Source of the DNA: an uncultured Merdimonas sp.
GTDB lineage: Bacteria > Bacillota > Clostridia > Lachnospirales > Lachnospiraceae
Assembly (NCBI GenBank): GCA_944378225.1
Contig: CALWGE010000026.1
Location: forward strand, 1-34,503
Direction: 5' to 3'
Length of the DNA stretch: 34,503 bases
The notes beneath the pieces were generated by a model. It saw only the letters and a program-made list of their open reading frames with translations, did not search any database and was not told the DNA's origin. This document shows positions 1 through 7,365 of this stretch, one piece after another (the first letter of the stretch is position 1; every line of letters begins with the position of its first letter). Both the position numbers and the translations under genes were made by a program.

Positions 1-311
1 GTATGACCTTTATTATCGGAAGTTTTCTGGCAGCAGTCGGAAGTATGCTCTATTTTACGAATTATACGGGTGTTACGCCGACGGCAGGAGCCATGCCCGG
101 CCTTAAGGCGTTTGTGGCAGCCGTGTTTGGCGGTATCGGTTCTATACCGGGAGCTGTAATCGGAGCATTTATCATCGGTATCTGTGAAAATATCATTAAG
201 GGTCTGGGATGGACCACTTTTTCAGACGCGTTTACCTTTGCCCTGCTGATAGTTATTCTTATTGCGAAGCCCACAGGACTTTTCGGTGAGAAAGCGATTG
301 ATAAGGTGTAA
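1..311 (+). CDS. livH: Branched-chain amino acid ABC transporter permease LivH (3' part)
   Basis: This is the C-terminal ~102 residues of a LivH inner-membrane permease; the gene starts before the window and the first in-window ATG (position 3) is internal. The visible part carries the family's conserved run MPGLKAFVAAVFGGIGSIPG, followed by a hydrophobic helix and the C-terminal LIAKPTGLFGE. LivH pairs with LivM to form the channel of the high-affinity leucine/isoleucine/valine importer. Its end closely resembles the second LivH at 28916-29800. livM follows after 14 bp with an AGGAGG site, so they share an operon. Identity is secure; the true start is not visible. Confidence 0.93.
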   Translation, partial: MTFIIGSFLAAVGSMLYFTNYTGVTPTAGAMPGLKAFVAAVFGGIGSIPGAVIGAFIIGICENIIKGLGWTTFSDAFTFALLIVILIAKPTGLFGEKAIDKV

Positions 312-325
312 GGAGGCGGCGAAAG

Positions 326-1411
326 ATGAAAAAACAGACAACTATTATATGGAACGTGTGCCTGATTGCGGCACTGTTTCTGCTTTTGTTTATTCTGGAG
401 CAGACCGTTCCTTCCGGCTCCATGCTTTTCATGGTTCTGAAAAAAGGCGCTATTTACGCTCTGGTGGCGGTATCTATGAATCTTCTGAATGGATTTACAG
501 GGCTGTTTTCACTGGGACAGGCAGGCTTCATGCTTCTCGGGGCCTATACATATGCTATTTTGACTATTCCACCGGAGTCCAGGGCAAGCGTATACCAGTA
601 TTTTGACGGCGGTATCGTTCAGTTCGCGATTCCCGTGCCGTTAGCTTTGATTGCGGGTGGTATCGTGGCAGCCGTGTTTGCTTTTCTGATCGGTCTTCCG
701 GTACTGAGGCTGAAAAGTGATTATCTGGCTATTGCCACTCTGGGATTTGCAGAAATTATCCGTGCAGTTTTCCAGTGGGATAAACTGGGGCCTCTGACGA
801 ATGGTTCCAATCTGCTGAGAAATTTTCCGACATTCCAGTCAGTACTCTATCCCTTTGTTGTGGCAGGAATCTGTATCGGACTGATTGTGCTCCTCATTAA
901 TTCCACTTACGGACGCGCTTTTAAGGCGATTCGGGATGATGAAATCGCTGCTGAGGCTATGGGAATTAATCTGGCTCATCATAAGCAGCTGGCATTTGTG
1001 ATCAGTTCCTTTTTTGCAGGTATTTCCGGTGGTCTGCTGGCTATGTATCAGACGACCATTCAGGCGTCCATGTTTAAGTCGGCCATGACCTATGAGATTC
1101 TTCTGATTGTGGTAATCGGAGGTATTGGATCCATTACGGGAAGCTGCCTTGGTTCTTTCCTGTTTATTGCCTGTTCGGAATGGTGGCTGCGTTTTCTGGA
1201 TAACTCCAACCTTTATATCGGGGATTTTCATTTGACCTTTATGCGCCCCGGATTCCGTAAGGTTGTATTTTCACTGATTATCATGGCAATTGTTCTTTTC
1301 TACCGCAAGGGGCTCATGGGAGATCGGGAGTTTTCGGTGGAAGCCGTCCGGAAATTTTTACGGAAGCGGTTTAAGAAAGGACAGACTGCGGAAGGAGGCG
1401 CTTCCAAATGA
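326..1411 (+). CDS. livM: Branched-chain amino acid ABC transporter permease LivM
   Basis: A 361-residue polytopic membrane protein, the second channel subunit of the Liv importer. It has many hydrophobic helices, the LivM hallmark GLFSLGQAGFMLLGAY near residue 60, the cytoplasmic EAA-like stretch around IRDDEIAAEAMGIN that contacts the ATPases, and GGIGSITGS near residue 270. Compared with LivM at 29810 it has an extra loop near residues 290-310. The ATG is preceded by AGGAGGCGG at a good distance. Its stop overlaps the livG start in an ATGA, showing translational coupling. The substrate (branched-chain amino acids) is inferred from the family; related systems can carry other amino acids or urea. 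Confidence 0.93.
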   Translation: MKKQTTIIWNVCLIAALFLLLFILEQTVPSGSMLFMVLKKGAIYALVAVSMNLLNGFTGLFSLGQAGFMLLGAYTYAILTIPPESRASVYQYFDGGIVQFAIPVPLALIAGGIVAAVFAFLIGLPVLRLKSDYLAIATLGFAEIIRAVFQWDKLGPLTNGSNLLRNFPTFQSVLYPFVVAGICIGLIVLLINSTYGRAFKAIRDDEIAAEAMGINLAHHKQLAFVISSFFAGISGGLLAMYQTTIQASMFKSAMTYEILLIVVIGGIGSITGSCLGSFLFIACSEWWLRFLDNSNLYIGDFHLTFMRPGFRKVVFSLIIMAIVLFYRKGLMGDREFSVEAVRKFLRKRFKKGQTAEGGASK

Positions 1412-2259
1412 GCAAGGAAAATGTCTTAAAAGTTGAAAATGTAACGATGCAGTTTGGGGGAGTCATTGCTGTAGATAATCTGAATCTGGAGGTTAATAAA
1501 GGAGAGATCATCTCTCTGATCGGACCTAACGGAGCGGGCAAGACTACCGCGTTTAATGTTATTACAGGCGTATATGCACCCACCAATGGAGCTGTTTACT
1601 ATAAAGGAAATAAAATCATTCAGAATCATCCCCAGGGTAAAATGAAAAAGCTTTACCGTGGTGAGAATCCGGTCACTTATACGGGACACAGAGCACTGGC
1701 GCCTACACCGGATAAAATCACTGCCATGGGAATTGCACGTACTTTCCAGAATATCCGTCTGTTTAAGAGTCAGACGGTTTTTGAAAATATTCTGATTGCA
1801 AAACATCTGCGGCGTACCAGTAATGTATTCACGGCAACTTTCCGGCTGAATGCCAGAGAAGAAGCAAGGATGCGCCAGGAAGCAGAAGAACTTCTGGAAA
1901 TCGTGGGACTTACTGATGTGAGAGACGAACTGGCTACAGCACTTCCTTATGGAAAGCAGCGTCATCTGGAGATTGCCAGGGCGCTGGCAACGCAGCCGGA
2001 GCTGCTGCTCCTGGATGAGCCGGCGGCAGGCATGAATCCACAGGAGACTCTGGAGCTGACACAGTTTATCGGACGTATCCGGGATGAATTCGGGCTGACC
2101 ATTTTTATGATAGAGCATCATATGGATCTGGTTATGGAGATTTCGGATCGCATTTATGTGCTGGATTTCGGAAAATCCATTGCGGAGGGAAATCCGGAGG
2201 AAATTCGCAGCAATCCCCGGGTAATCGAGGCTTATCTGGGAGGTGCGCAGGATGAGTGA
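1408..2259 (+). CDS. livG: Branched-chain amino acid ABC transporter ATP-binding protein LivG
   Basis: A 283-residue ABC ATPase, one of two (with LivF) that power the importer from the cytoplasmic face. Visible motifs are Walker A GPNGAGKT (residues 39-46), the Q-loop region ARTFQNIRLF (about 110-119), the signature-like stretch LPYGKQRHLEIARAL, Walker B LLLLDEPAAGMNP and the H-loop after IFMIEHH. LivG proteins typically have a degenerate signature, as here. It is longer than LivG at 30879-31637 because of a ~26-residue insert at about residues 70-100, between Walker A and the Q-loop. The start overlaps livM by 4 bp and the end overlaps livF. Confidence 0.94.
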   Translation: MSKENVLKVENVTMQFGGVIAVDNLNLEVNKGEIISLIGPNGAGKTTAFNVITGVYAPTNGAVYYKGNKIIQNHPQGKMKKLYRGENPVTYTGHRALAPTPDKITAMGIARTFQNIRLFKSQTVFENILIAKHLRRTSNVFTATFRLNAREEARMRQEAEELLEIVGLTDVRDELATALPYGKQRHLEIARALATQPELLLLDEPAAGMNPQETLELTQFIGRIRDEFGLTIFMIEHHMDLVMEISDRIYVLDFGKSIAEGNPEEIRSNPRVIEAYLGGAQDE

Positions 2260-2971
2260 AAATATACTGGAAATTAAAGAACTGAATGTATCTTATGGTG
2301 GAATCAAGGCGGTGAAGGATATCAGTTTCCGTGTTCCCAGAGGACAGGTTGTGACGCTGATTGGAGCTAACGGAGCCGGAAAAAGTTCAACTCTGCGTTC
2401 TATAGTGGGCCTTGTAAAGCCGGAGAGTGGGAGCATTCAGTTTGAGGGGCAGGAGCTCGCAGGTCTTCCTGCGGATCAGATTGTATCAAAAGGGATTACG
2501 CTTGTACCGGAAGGACGCAGAGTCTTTCCGGATATGACAGTACTGGAAAATCTGAAAATCGGCGCTTATATGAGAAAGGATCCGATAGAGGAAGATTTGA
2601 AATGGGTATATGATCTGTTCCCACGGCTGAAGGAACGTTCCTGGCAGCTGGCAGGAACCCTTTCAGGAGGCGAGCAGCAGATGCTGGCCATTGGCCGGGC
2701 TCTCATGTCAAAGCCGGCTCTGATTATGATGGATGAGCCTTCCCTTGGCCTTGCGCCGCTGATTGTTCAGGGTGTATTTGATATTATCCGGGAGATTAAT
2801 CAGCAGGGGGTAACCATTCTTCTGGTAGAGCAGAATGCCAACATGGCGCTGAAAGCTGCAAATCTGGGATATGTTATGGAGACAGGGCGAATTACACTGA
2901 CAGGTACAGGAGAAGAACTTCTGGAAAATGAGGAAGTGCGGGCGGCATATCTGGGAAAAGCGAAGAAATAA
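2252..2971 (+). CDS. livF: Branched-chain amino acid ABC transporter ATP-binding protein LivF
   Basis: A 239-residue ABC ATPase, partner of LivG. It shows Walker A GANGAGKS, the LivF-typical VPEGRRVFPDMTV, a full signature LSGGEQQMLAIGRAL, Walker B LIMMDEPSLGLAP and the H-loop region LLVEQNA. The ATG at 2252 is chosen over a GTG at 2243 because GGAGGTG (2239-2245) lies 6 bp upstream of the ATG; the gene then overlaps the livG stop by 8 bp. It is the last gene of this liv operon. No intrinsic terminator is evident in the 122 bp before purA, so some readthrough into purA is possible. Confidence 0.94.
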   Translation: MSENILEIKELNVSYGGIKAVKDISFRVPRGQVVTLIGANGAGKSSTLRSIVGLVKPESGSIQFEGQELAGLPADQIVSKGITLVPEGRRVFPDMTVLENLKIGAYMRKDPIEEDLKWVYDLFPRLKERSWQLAGTLSGGEQQMLAIGRALMSKPALIMMDEPSLGLAPLIVQGVFDIIREINQQGVTILLVEQNANMALKAANLGYVMETGRITLTGTGEELLENEEVRAAYLGKAKK

Positions 2972-2982
2972 AAAATAATAGA

Positions 2983-3011
2983 TTTACTTTTGCGGGAAAA
3001 GCATGTATACT
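2983..3011 (+). promoter_or_regulatory. Predicted sigma-A promoter of purA
   Basis: TTTACT (2983-2988) and TATACT (3006-3011) are separated by 17 bp, a good housekeeping promoter match. It lies in the livF-purA gap about 83 bp before the purA ATG, so purA should be transcribed independently of livF. Read from sequence only. Confidence 0.55.
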
Positions 3012-3037
3012 TAAAGTCGTTTGATTGAATTTATACA

Positions 3038-3066
3038 GGTACGGCAACGTTTGGCGCTGTCGTACC
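3038..3066 (+). promoter_or_regulatory. Hairpin in the purA 5' leader
   Basis: GGTACGGCA (3038-3046) can pair with TGTCGTACC (3058-3066), giving 9 bp with one G-U pair and an 11-nt loop. It lies between the predicted promoter and the purA ribosome site (GGAGGG near 3078), and no U-tract follows, so it is not a terminator. It could be a protein-binding or stability element. It does not resemble a purine riboswitch. Confidence 0.4.
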
Positions 3067-3093
3067 CAATAGCCAATGGAGGGATAACAGGTT

Positions 3094-4374
3094 ATGGTAA
3101 AAGCAGTTGTAGGAGCAAACTGGGGTGACGAGGGAAAAGGAAAGATCACGGATATGCTTGCCCAGGAGTCCGATATTATTGTCCGTTTTCAGGGCGGTGC
3201 CAACGCAGGCCACACCATCGTAAATAATTACGGAAAATTCGCGCTGCATACACTGCCGTCCGGTGTGTTCTATGATCACACCACCAGCATTATCGGAAAC
3301 GGCGTGGCGCTGAATATTCCGGTTCTGTTCCGGGAGATTCAGAGCATTGTGGATCAGGGCGTTCCGATGCCGAAGATTCTTGTGTCAGACCGGGCGCAGA
3401 TCGTGATGTCTTATCATATCCTGTTTGATCAGTGCGAGGAGGAGCGTCTGGGCGGTAAGTCCTTTGGCTCCACCAAGTCGGGCATCGCTCCCTTTTATTC
3501 AGATAAATATGCGAAGATTGGTTTTCAGGTAAGCGAGCTCTTTGCAGATGAAAGCTATCTGCGGGAAAAAATTGCGAATGTCTGCATTCAGAAAAATACT
3601 CTGCTGGAGAACCTTTATCATAAGCCGGCTCTGGATCAGGATAAGCTGTATGAAGAGCTGATGGGATATAAGGAGATGGTTGCTCCTTATGTATGTGATG
3701 TATCTAAGTATCTCTGGGATGCCATTCATGAAGGGAAAAATATTCTGCTGGAGGGTCAGCTTGGCTCCATGAAGGATCCGGATCACGGTATCTACCCGAT
3801 GGTAACGTCTTCGTCTACCCTGGCAGCTTACGGCGCTATCGGCGCCGGAATTCCGCCTTATGAGATTAAACAGATTATCACTGTCTGCAAGGCATATTCC
3901 AGCGCTGTAGGAGCAGGAGCTTTCGTAAGCGAGATCTTCGGTGAAGAGGCAGATGAGTTGAGACGCAGAGGCGGAGACGGCGGAGAGTACGGAGCAACCA
4001 CAGGACGTCCCAGAAGAATGGGATGGTTTGACTGTGTGGCTTCCAAATATGGCTGCCGGCTTCAGGGTGCCACAGACGTAGCTTTCACGGTTCTGGATGT
4101 TCTCGGATATCTGGACGAGATTCCGGTCTGTGTAGGTTACGAAATTGACGGTCAGGTGACGACAGATTTCCCGACCACTTATCTTCTTGAAAAGGCGAAA
4201 CCGGTTTATGAGATTCTTCCGGGCTGGAAGTGTGATATTCGCGGTATTAAGAAGTACGAGGATCTGCCGGAGAACTGCCGGAAGTATATTGAATTTGTGG
4301 AGAAACATATTGAATGCCCGATTACCATGGTATCCAACGGACCGGGCCGCGATGATATCATCTACAGAAAATAA
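3094..4374 (+). CDS. purA: Adenylosuccinate synthetase
   Basis: A 426-residue cytoplasmic enzyme of AMP synthesis: IMP + aspartate + GTP gives adenylosuccinate + GDP + phosphate. The N-terminal GTP loop WGDEGKGKITD (residues 10-20, with the catalytic Asp equivalent at residue 12) and NAGHTIV (near residue 40, catalytic His) are intact. So are GSTKSGIAP, EGQLGSMKDPDHG, the arginine-rich RPRRMGWFDCV and the C-terminal guanine-binding NGPGRDD. Length matches the family. The ATG follows GGAGGG at a good distance. A promoter and a leader hairpin precede it; a HAD phosphatase follows after 12 bp, probably in the same transcript. Confidence 0.97.
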   Translation: MVKAVVGANWGDEGKGKITDMLAQESDIIVRFQGGANAGHTIVNNYGKFALHTLPSGVFYDHTTSIIGNGVALNIPVLFREIQSIVDQGVPMPKILVSDRAQIVMSYHILFDQCEEERLGGKSFGSTKSGIAPFYSDKYAKIGFQVSELFADESYLREKIANVCIQKNTLLENLYHKPALDQDKLYEELMGYKEMVAPYVCDVSKYLWDAIHEGKNILLEGQLGSMKDPDHGIYPMVTSSSTLAAYGAIGAGIPPYEIKQIITVCKAYSSAVGAGAFVSEIFGEEADELRRRGGDGGEYGATTGRPRRMGWFDCVASKYGCRLQGATDVAFTVLDVLGYLDEIPVCVGYEIDGQVTTDFPTTYLLEKAKPVYEILPGWKCDIRGIKKYEDLPENCRKYIEFVEKHIECPITMVSNGPGRDDIIYRK

Positions 4375-4386
4375 GCAGGCTGAAGC

Positions 4387-4998
4387 ATGAAAAATACAGT
4401 GATTTTTGATATTGGAAGAGTGCTGGCCGGTTTTGGATGGGAAGAATACCTTCGCGGTATTGTACCGGAGGAGACTGCCTATCGTGCTGTAGAGCAGGCA
4501 GTATTCTTAAGTCCTGACTGGGAAGAACATGACAAGGGGCTCCTGACAGAAGAAGAAGAGATTCAGGATTTTGTCTCTAATGCACCGGAGTATGAGGCAG
4601 AGATTCGGAAAACCTATGAGAATCTCGGCGCCTGTATCCAGAAGTGGGATTTTTCAGTTCCCTGGGTGCAGGAACTGAAACAAAAAGGAATTCGTGTTTT
4701 TGCGCTTTCCAACTGGCCAAAACATATTTACGATCAGCGGGAGGATAAACTGGATTTTCTGGAATTCATGGACGGTTATATTCTTTCCTATCGTGAACAT
4801 CTGATTAAGCCGGATCCGGCAGCGTTCCGTCTTCTGATGGACAGATATCAGATTCTTCCGGAAGAGTCCGTTTTCATTGATGACAGACCGGAAAATATCA
4901 AAGCTGCAGAGAATCTTGGAATTCATGGAATTCTTTTCCATTCCCGGGAACAGGCCCAGGAAGAGCTGCGTAAGCTGGGGATCGGAGAAGAAAAGTAA
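4387..4998 (+). CDS. HAD-superfamily phosphatase, YihX-like
   Basis: A 203-residue haloacid-dehalogenase-fold hydrolase with a helical cap after motif I (HAD subfamily IA). Motif I is IFDIGRVL with nucleophile D8. The second Asp is replaced by Gly10, as in the YihX (glucose-1-phosphate phosphatase) branch, which has FDLGNV at this place. Motif II is ALSNWP (S108), motif III is the K141 of LIKPDP and motif IV is FIDDRPEN (D165/D166). Substrate is unknown; a sugar phosphate or nucleotide is plausible. It lies 12 bp after purA with only a weak ribosome site and ends at a strong terminator, so it probably closes the purA transcript. Confidence 0.85.
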   Translation: MKNTVIFDIGRVLAGFGWEEYLRGIVPEETAYRAVEQAVFLSPDWEEHDKGLLTEEEEIQDFVSNAPEYEAEIRKTYENLGACIQKWDFSVPWVQELKQKGIRVFALSNWPKHIYDQREDKLDFLEFMDGYILSYREHLIKPDPAAFRLLMDRYQILPEESVFIDDRPENIKAAENLGIHGILFHSREQAQEELRKLGIGEEK

Positions 4999-5028
4999 TA
5001 GTATAACAGCAATACATAAAAACAAAGG

Positions 5029-5067
5029 GCAGTACAGAGCAAAAGAGGTTCTGTACTGCTTTTTTTC
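5029..5067 (+). terminator. Rho-independent terminator after the purA-HAD unit
   Basis: GCAGTACAGA (5029-5038) pairs with TCTGTACTGC (5050-5059), followed directly by a run of T (5060-5066). It is a classic intrinsic terminator placed 31 bp after the HAD stop and immediately before the padR promoter. Confidence 0.92.
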
Positions 5068-5119
5068 TTGACATACCTAGATTAACAAGGTATTCTTGAT
5101 ACATAGAGAATCCAGGTAT
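5068..5119 (+). promoter_or_regulatory. padR promoter with overlapping palindromic operator
   Basis: A near-consensus promoter, TTGACA (5068-5073) and TATTCT (5091-5096), has 17-bp spacing. An inverted repeat ATACCT (5073-5078) / AGGTAT (5088-5093) starts at the last base of the -35 and ends inside the -10, and a third AGGTAT half-site lies at 5114-5119. A bound dimer would block RNA polymerase. PadR regulators commonly repress their own operon through such palindromes, so autorepression by the next gene is inferred. Confidence 0.7.
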
Positions 5120-5153
5120 AAGCGTGGATACTGGAAAGAAAGGAGGAATGAAG

Positions 5154-5492
5154 ATGGATAAGAAGATGATGGCGGCCAGCACGTCTCTGCTTCTTCTGAA
5201 GCTGCTGGAGGAAGAAGATATGTACGGATATCAGATGATTCGGGAACTGGAGGAGAGAAGTGAGCATGTATTTTCCATGAAGGAGGGAACCATGTATCCG
5301 GTGCTGCACGCTCTGGAGGAAGAAGGGGCGGTAGAAAGCTATGAAAAGGCGGCGGACACGGGACGGATCCGGAAATATTACCATCTGACCGGGAAGGGGC
5401 AGAGGCTGCTGAAAAAAAAGCAGGATGAATGGGAAACCTATGAAAAGGCTGTGCGTGCCGTTCTGGGAGGAGGTGCGGCGCTTGCTTACTGA
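5154..5492 (+). CDS. PadR-family transcriptional regulator
   Basis: A 112-residue winged-helix repressor of the short PadR-s2 type. It shows LLLLKLLEEEDMYGYQMIREL (helix-turn-helix entry), EGTMYPVLHALEEEGAVES (recognition helix and start of wing) and RKYYHLTGKGQ (wing end), then a short C-terminal helix for dimerisation. The ATG at 5154 is chosen because AGGAGG (5141-5146) lies 7 bp upstream; the nearer ATG at 5148 is too close. The gene overlaps the start of the next, a HAAS-domain membrane protein, a pairing common in Firmicutes where PadR senses a ligand or stress and controls the adjacent membrane protein. The ligand is unknown. Confidence 0.92.
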   Translation: MDKKMMAASTSLLLLKLLEEEDMYGYQMIRELEERSEHVFSMKEGTMYPVLHALEEEGAVESYEKAADTGRIRKYYHLTGKGQRLLKKKQDEWETYEKAVRAVLGGGAALAY

Positions 5493-7098
5493 ATCGTGTG
5501 AACGGCATGAAGAGGTGGAGAATTTTCTGCGAGATGTGGATGACCAGATTTCCTGCAAGATAGGACTTTCCGAAGTAAACGAAGAGCTTCGGGGGCATAT
5601 TGAGGATAAGGCCGAGCTTTATATGGAATACGGTCTGGAGGAAAAGGAAGCTTACCGGCGTTCCATCCGGGACATGGGTGCGGCAGATGTGGTGGGACTG
5701 GAACTGAACAGGCAGCACCGACTGCGTACTGCCACGCCTCTTCTTGTCCTGGTTCTGGCACTGTGTGTTCTGGGGCTTGCCGGAGAGGTACTGCGAAACG
5801 GGCTGGAATTCAGCCTTTTTGGGGCGATTTGGGCAGTCCGGGATTACTTTTATTATGTCTGGGGACTTCTGGTGCTCTTTCTGGTAACCAGGTTTGGCTA
5901 CCCGATCCTGCTGAAGCATACAAAAGCAGTTTGCGTGACATTTCTGTCTGTTCTTCTGTTTCTTGGAATTCTTTACTTTTTTCAAGAAATGATACTGGAT
6001 TGGGCAGCAGGAAGTGACACAACGGACATAAGTCTGGCAATTTATCCGGAACCTGAGAAATTAATATGGCACCTGTGTGGTTCTGGGGTGTATGCGGCAG
6101 TCTTGCAGCTTGCAGTTCCTGTGGGGGCGGTGATTCTTTACAGAAGAAGAGCTCATTTTGTAAAGGCGCTTGTCTTTCTCTTCTGTTATCAGGCGGCAGG
6201 AATTGTACTGGCGAAGGGAACCTTTTTTGGTGAAAGAACCTTTCTGCCGCTGCTGATTCTGCTTTTCGGGTGTCTGGGAACAGTCTGTTATCTGCTGGTA
6301 AAGGGCTGGACCAATGCTCCGAAGATTCCGGGAACTGCGGCAGCTCTGACAGGCCTTTTCGTATTGCTTCTGTGCTGGGCAGTGCCCCAGTGGGGAAGAG
6401 TAAAGGAAAATCTGCAGCTGTTTCTGTATCCCGAGACTCAGGCGTCAGTCACAAGCGCATGGGATGATTCCTATAACAATGTGCTGATTCGTGAGCTACT
6501 GGGCAGAATAAGACCCTTCGGAGAAATTCAGCTGTCAGAAGAAGAGCTTATCCGGTACGGCACATCCCAATGGTATTATGAAGATGGAGAGGGAAACTGG
6601 GGAGGAACTAATTCAGATGAAGATGAAAAGGACTTTGAGGAGTATGTGGAATACAGGATGCAGTGGCTGCAGAACCCAGAGCTTCGTCAGATTCTGCCCC
6701 AATATTATATGGAAAACTATCGGATTTCCTGGTGGGCCCTCCGGTACGGCTGGGTGCCGGCCCTGGCGCTGACAATTTTGATTCTGGCACTTCCTGCCGC
6801 CGCTCTGTGGACGGCTTTCCGGATCCGCAGCCGTCTGGGACAGCTGACTGCTTTCTCCTGCAGTCTGGTGTTCTGCCTTCAGACAGTGTTTTATCTGACA
6901 GAAAATCTGGGCTTTCAGTTTGGAGACTTTGTGAATCTGCCTTTTGTATCGGAGGGAAAGATTAGCATGACAGTAAGCGCAGTTCTGGCAGGACTGATTC
7001 TTTCTGTCTACCGGTATGATGTGGTGTTGAGTGAAAAAACAGTTATTTCTTCAGATTTCGGTAGATCAGCAGATAGGCGTAAAAGAATACCGGTATAA
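5482..7098 (+). CDS. HAAS-domain membrane protein with divergent SEDS (FtsW/RodA-like) region
   Basis: About 538 residues. The N-terminal ~75 residues form a HAAS/permease-prefix domain (EVENFLRDVDDQI, then an amphipathic EELRGHIEDKAELYMEYGL). A multi-helix membrane region with a long acidic loop follows. The second half matches the SEDS pattern: ENLQLFLYPETQ and SYNNVLIRELLGRIRPFGE resemble the FtsW loop before the active site, and LPFVSEGKISM plus GLILSVYRYD resemble the C-terminal LPFISYGGSS...GLLLSI. Where FtsW/RodA have HTDFIFA, with the catalytic Asp, this protein has NYRISWW, so glycosyltransferase activity is doubtful. The start is probably the TTG at 5482, 8 bp after GGGAGGAGG; a GTG at 5473 is the alternative. 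Its 3' end overlaps the opposing gene. Confidence 0.72.
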   Translation: MLTESCERHEEVENFLRDVDDQISCKIGLSEVNEELRGHIEDKAELYMEYGLEEKEAYRRSIRDMGAADVVGLELNRQHRLRTATPLLVLVLALCVLGLAGEVLRNGLEFSLFGAIWAVRDYFYYVWGLLVLFLVTRFGYPILLKHTKAVCVTFLSVLLFLGILYFFQEMILDWAAGSDTTDISLAIYPEPEKLIWHLCGSGVYAAVLQLAVPVGAVILYRRRAHFVKALVFLFCYQAAGIVLAKGTFFGERTFLPLLILLFGCLGTVCYLLVKGWTNAPKIPGTAAALTGLFVLLLCWAVPQWGRVKENLQLFLYPETQASVTSAWDDSYNNVLIRELLGRIRPFGEIQLSEEELIRYGTSQWYYEDGEGNWGGTNSDEDEKDFEEYVEYRMQWLQNPELRQILPQYYMENYRISWWALRYGWVPALALTILILALPAAALWTAFRIRSRLGQLTAFSCSLVFCLQTVFYLTENLGFQFGDFVNLPFVSEGKISMTVSAVLAGLILSVYRYDVVLSEKTVISSDFGRSADRRKRIPV

Positions 7099-7240
7099 TC
7101 ACGGTACATACCAGAGAGGCTTTCAGCCAGTTCTTCGCCTCTGTGGGATCCACAAAAGCCAGAATCAGCGTGGTCAGATACAGACCGATGAGAATGATTA
7201 CGCCCAGCAGGGCGATGATTCTTTTTATCTTTCGGGACAT
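7043..7240 (-). CDS. Small two-helix membrane protein, unknown function
   Basis: A 65-residue protein with a basic N-terminus (MSRKIKR), a first transmembrane helix (about residues 9-28), a short polar loop FVDPTEAKN and a second helix (about 40-59), ending RNLKK. An AAGGAAGG ribosome site precedes the ATG on the minus strand. The hydrophobic pattern, positive-inside flanks and ribosome site argue that it is real rather than a shadow. The last 56 bp overlap the 3' end of the convergent SEDS-like gene, so the two transcripts are antisense to each other there. I do not recognise a named family. Confidence 0.7.
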   Translation of the reverse strand: MSRKIKRIIALLGVIILIGLYLTTLILAFVDPTEAKNWLKASLVCTVIIPVFFYAYLLIYRNLKK

Positions 7241-7264
7241 AGAAATTTTCCTTCCTTTGAAACG

Positions 7265-7295
7265 AAACTGCAGTCAGATTATGACTACGCAGTTT
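7265..7295 (-). promoter_or_regulatory. Hairpin in the 5' leader of the small membrane protein
   Basis: AAACTGC-AGTCA (7265-7276) pairs with TGACT-AC-GCAGTTT (7282-7295): 12 bp with a 2-nt bulge and a GATTA loop. On the minus strand it sits about 25 nt before the start codon of the 7043-7240 gene, just upstream of its ribosome site. The short U-poor tail makes it a weak terminator at best. A leader regulatory structure or operator is possible. Confidence 0.4.
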
Positions 7296-7365
7296 GAGGG
7301 TAGCATATTTTCCTGAAAAAGTATAGAAGTTTTGAAAATTTCTGTATAAAGGGCAGGATTCTGTC

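Noticed and set aside
5077-5985. 302-residue minus-strand open frame over padR and the HAAS gene start
   Set aside because: Antisense to two genes with good ribosome sites; His/Pro/Ser-rich with no domain.
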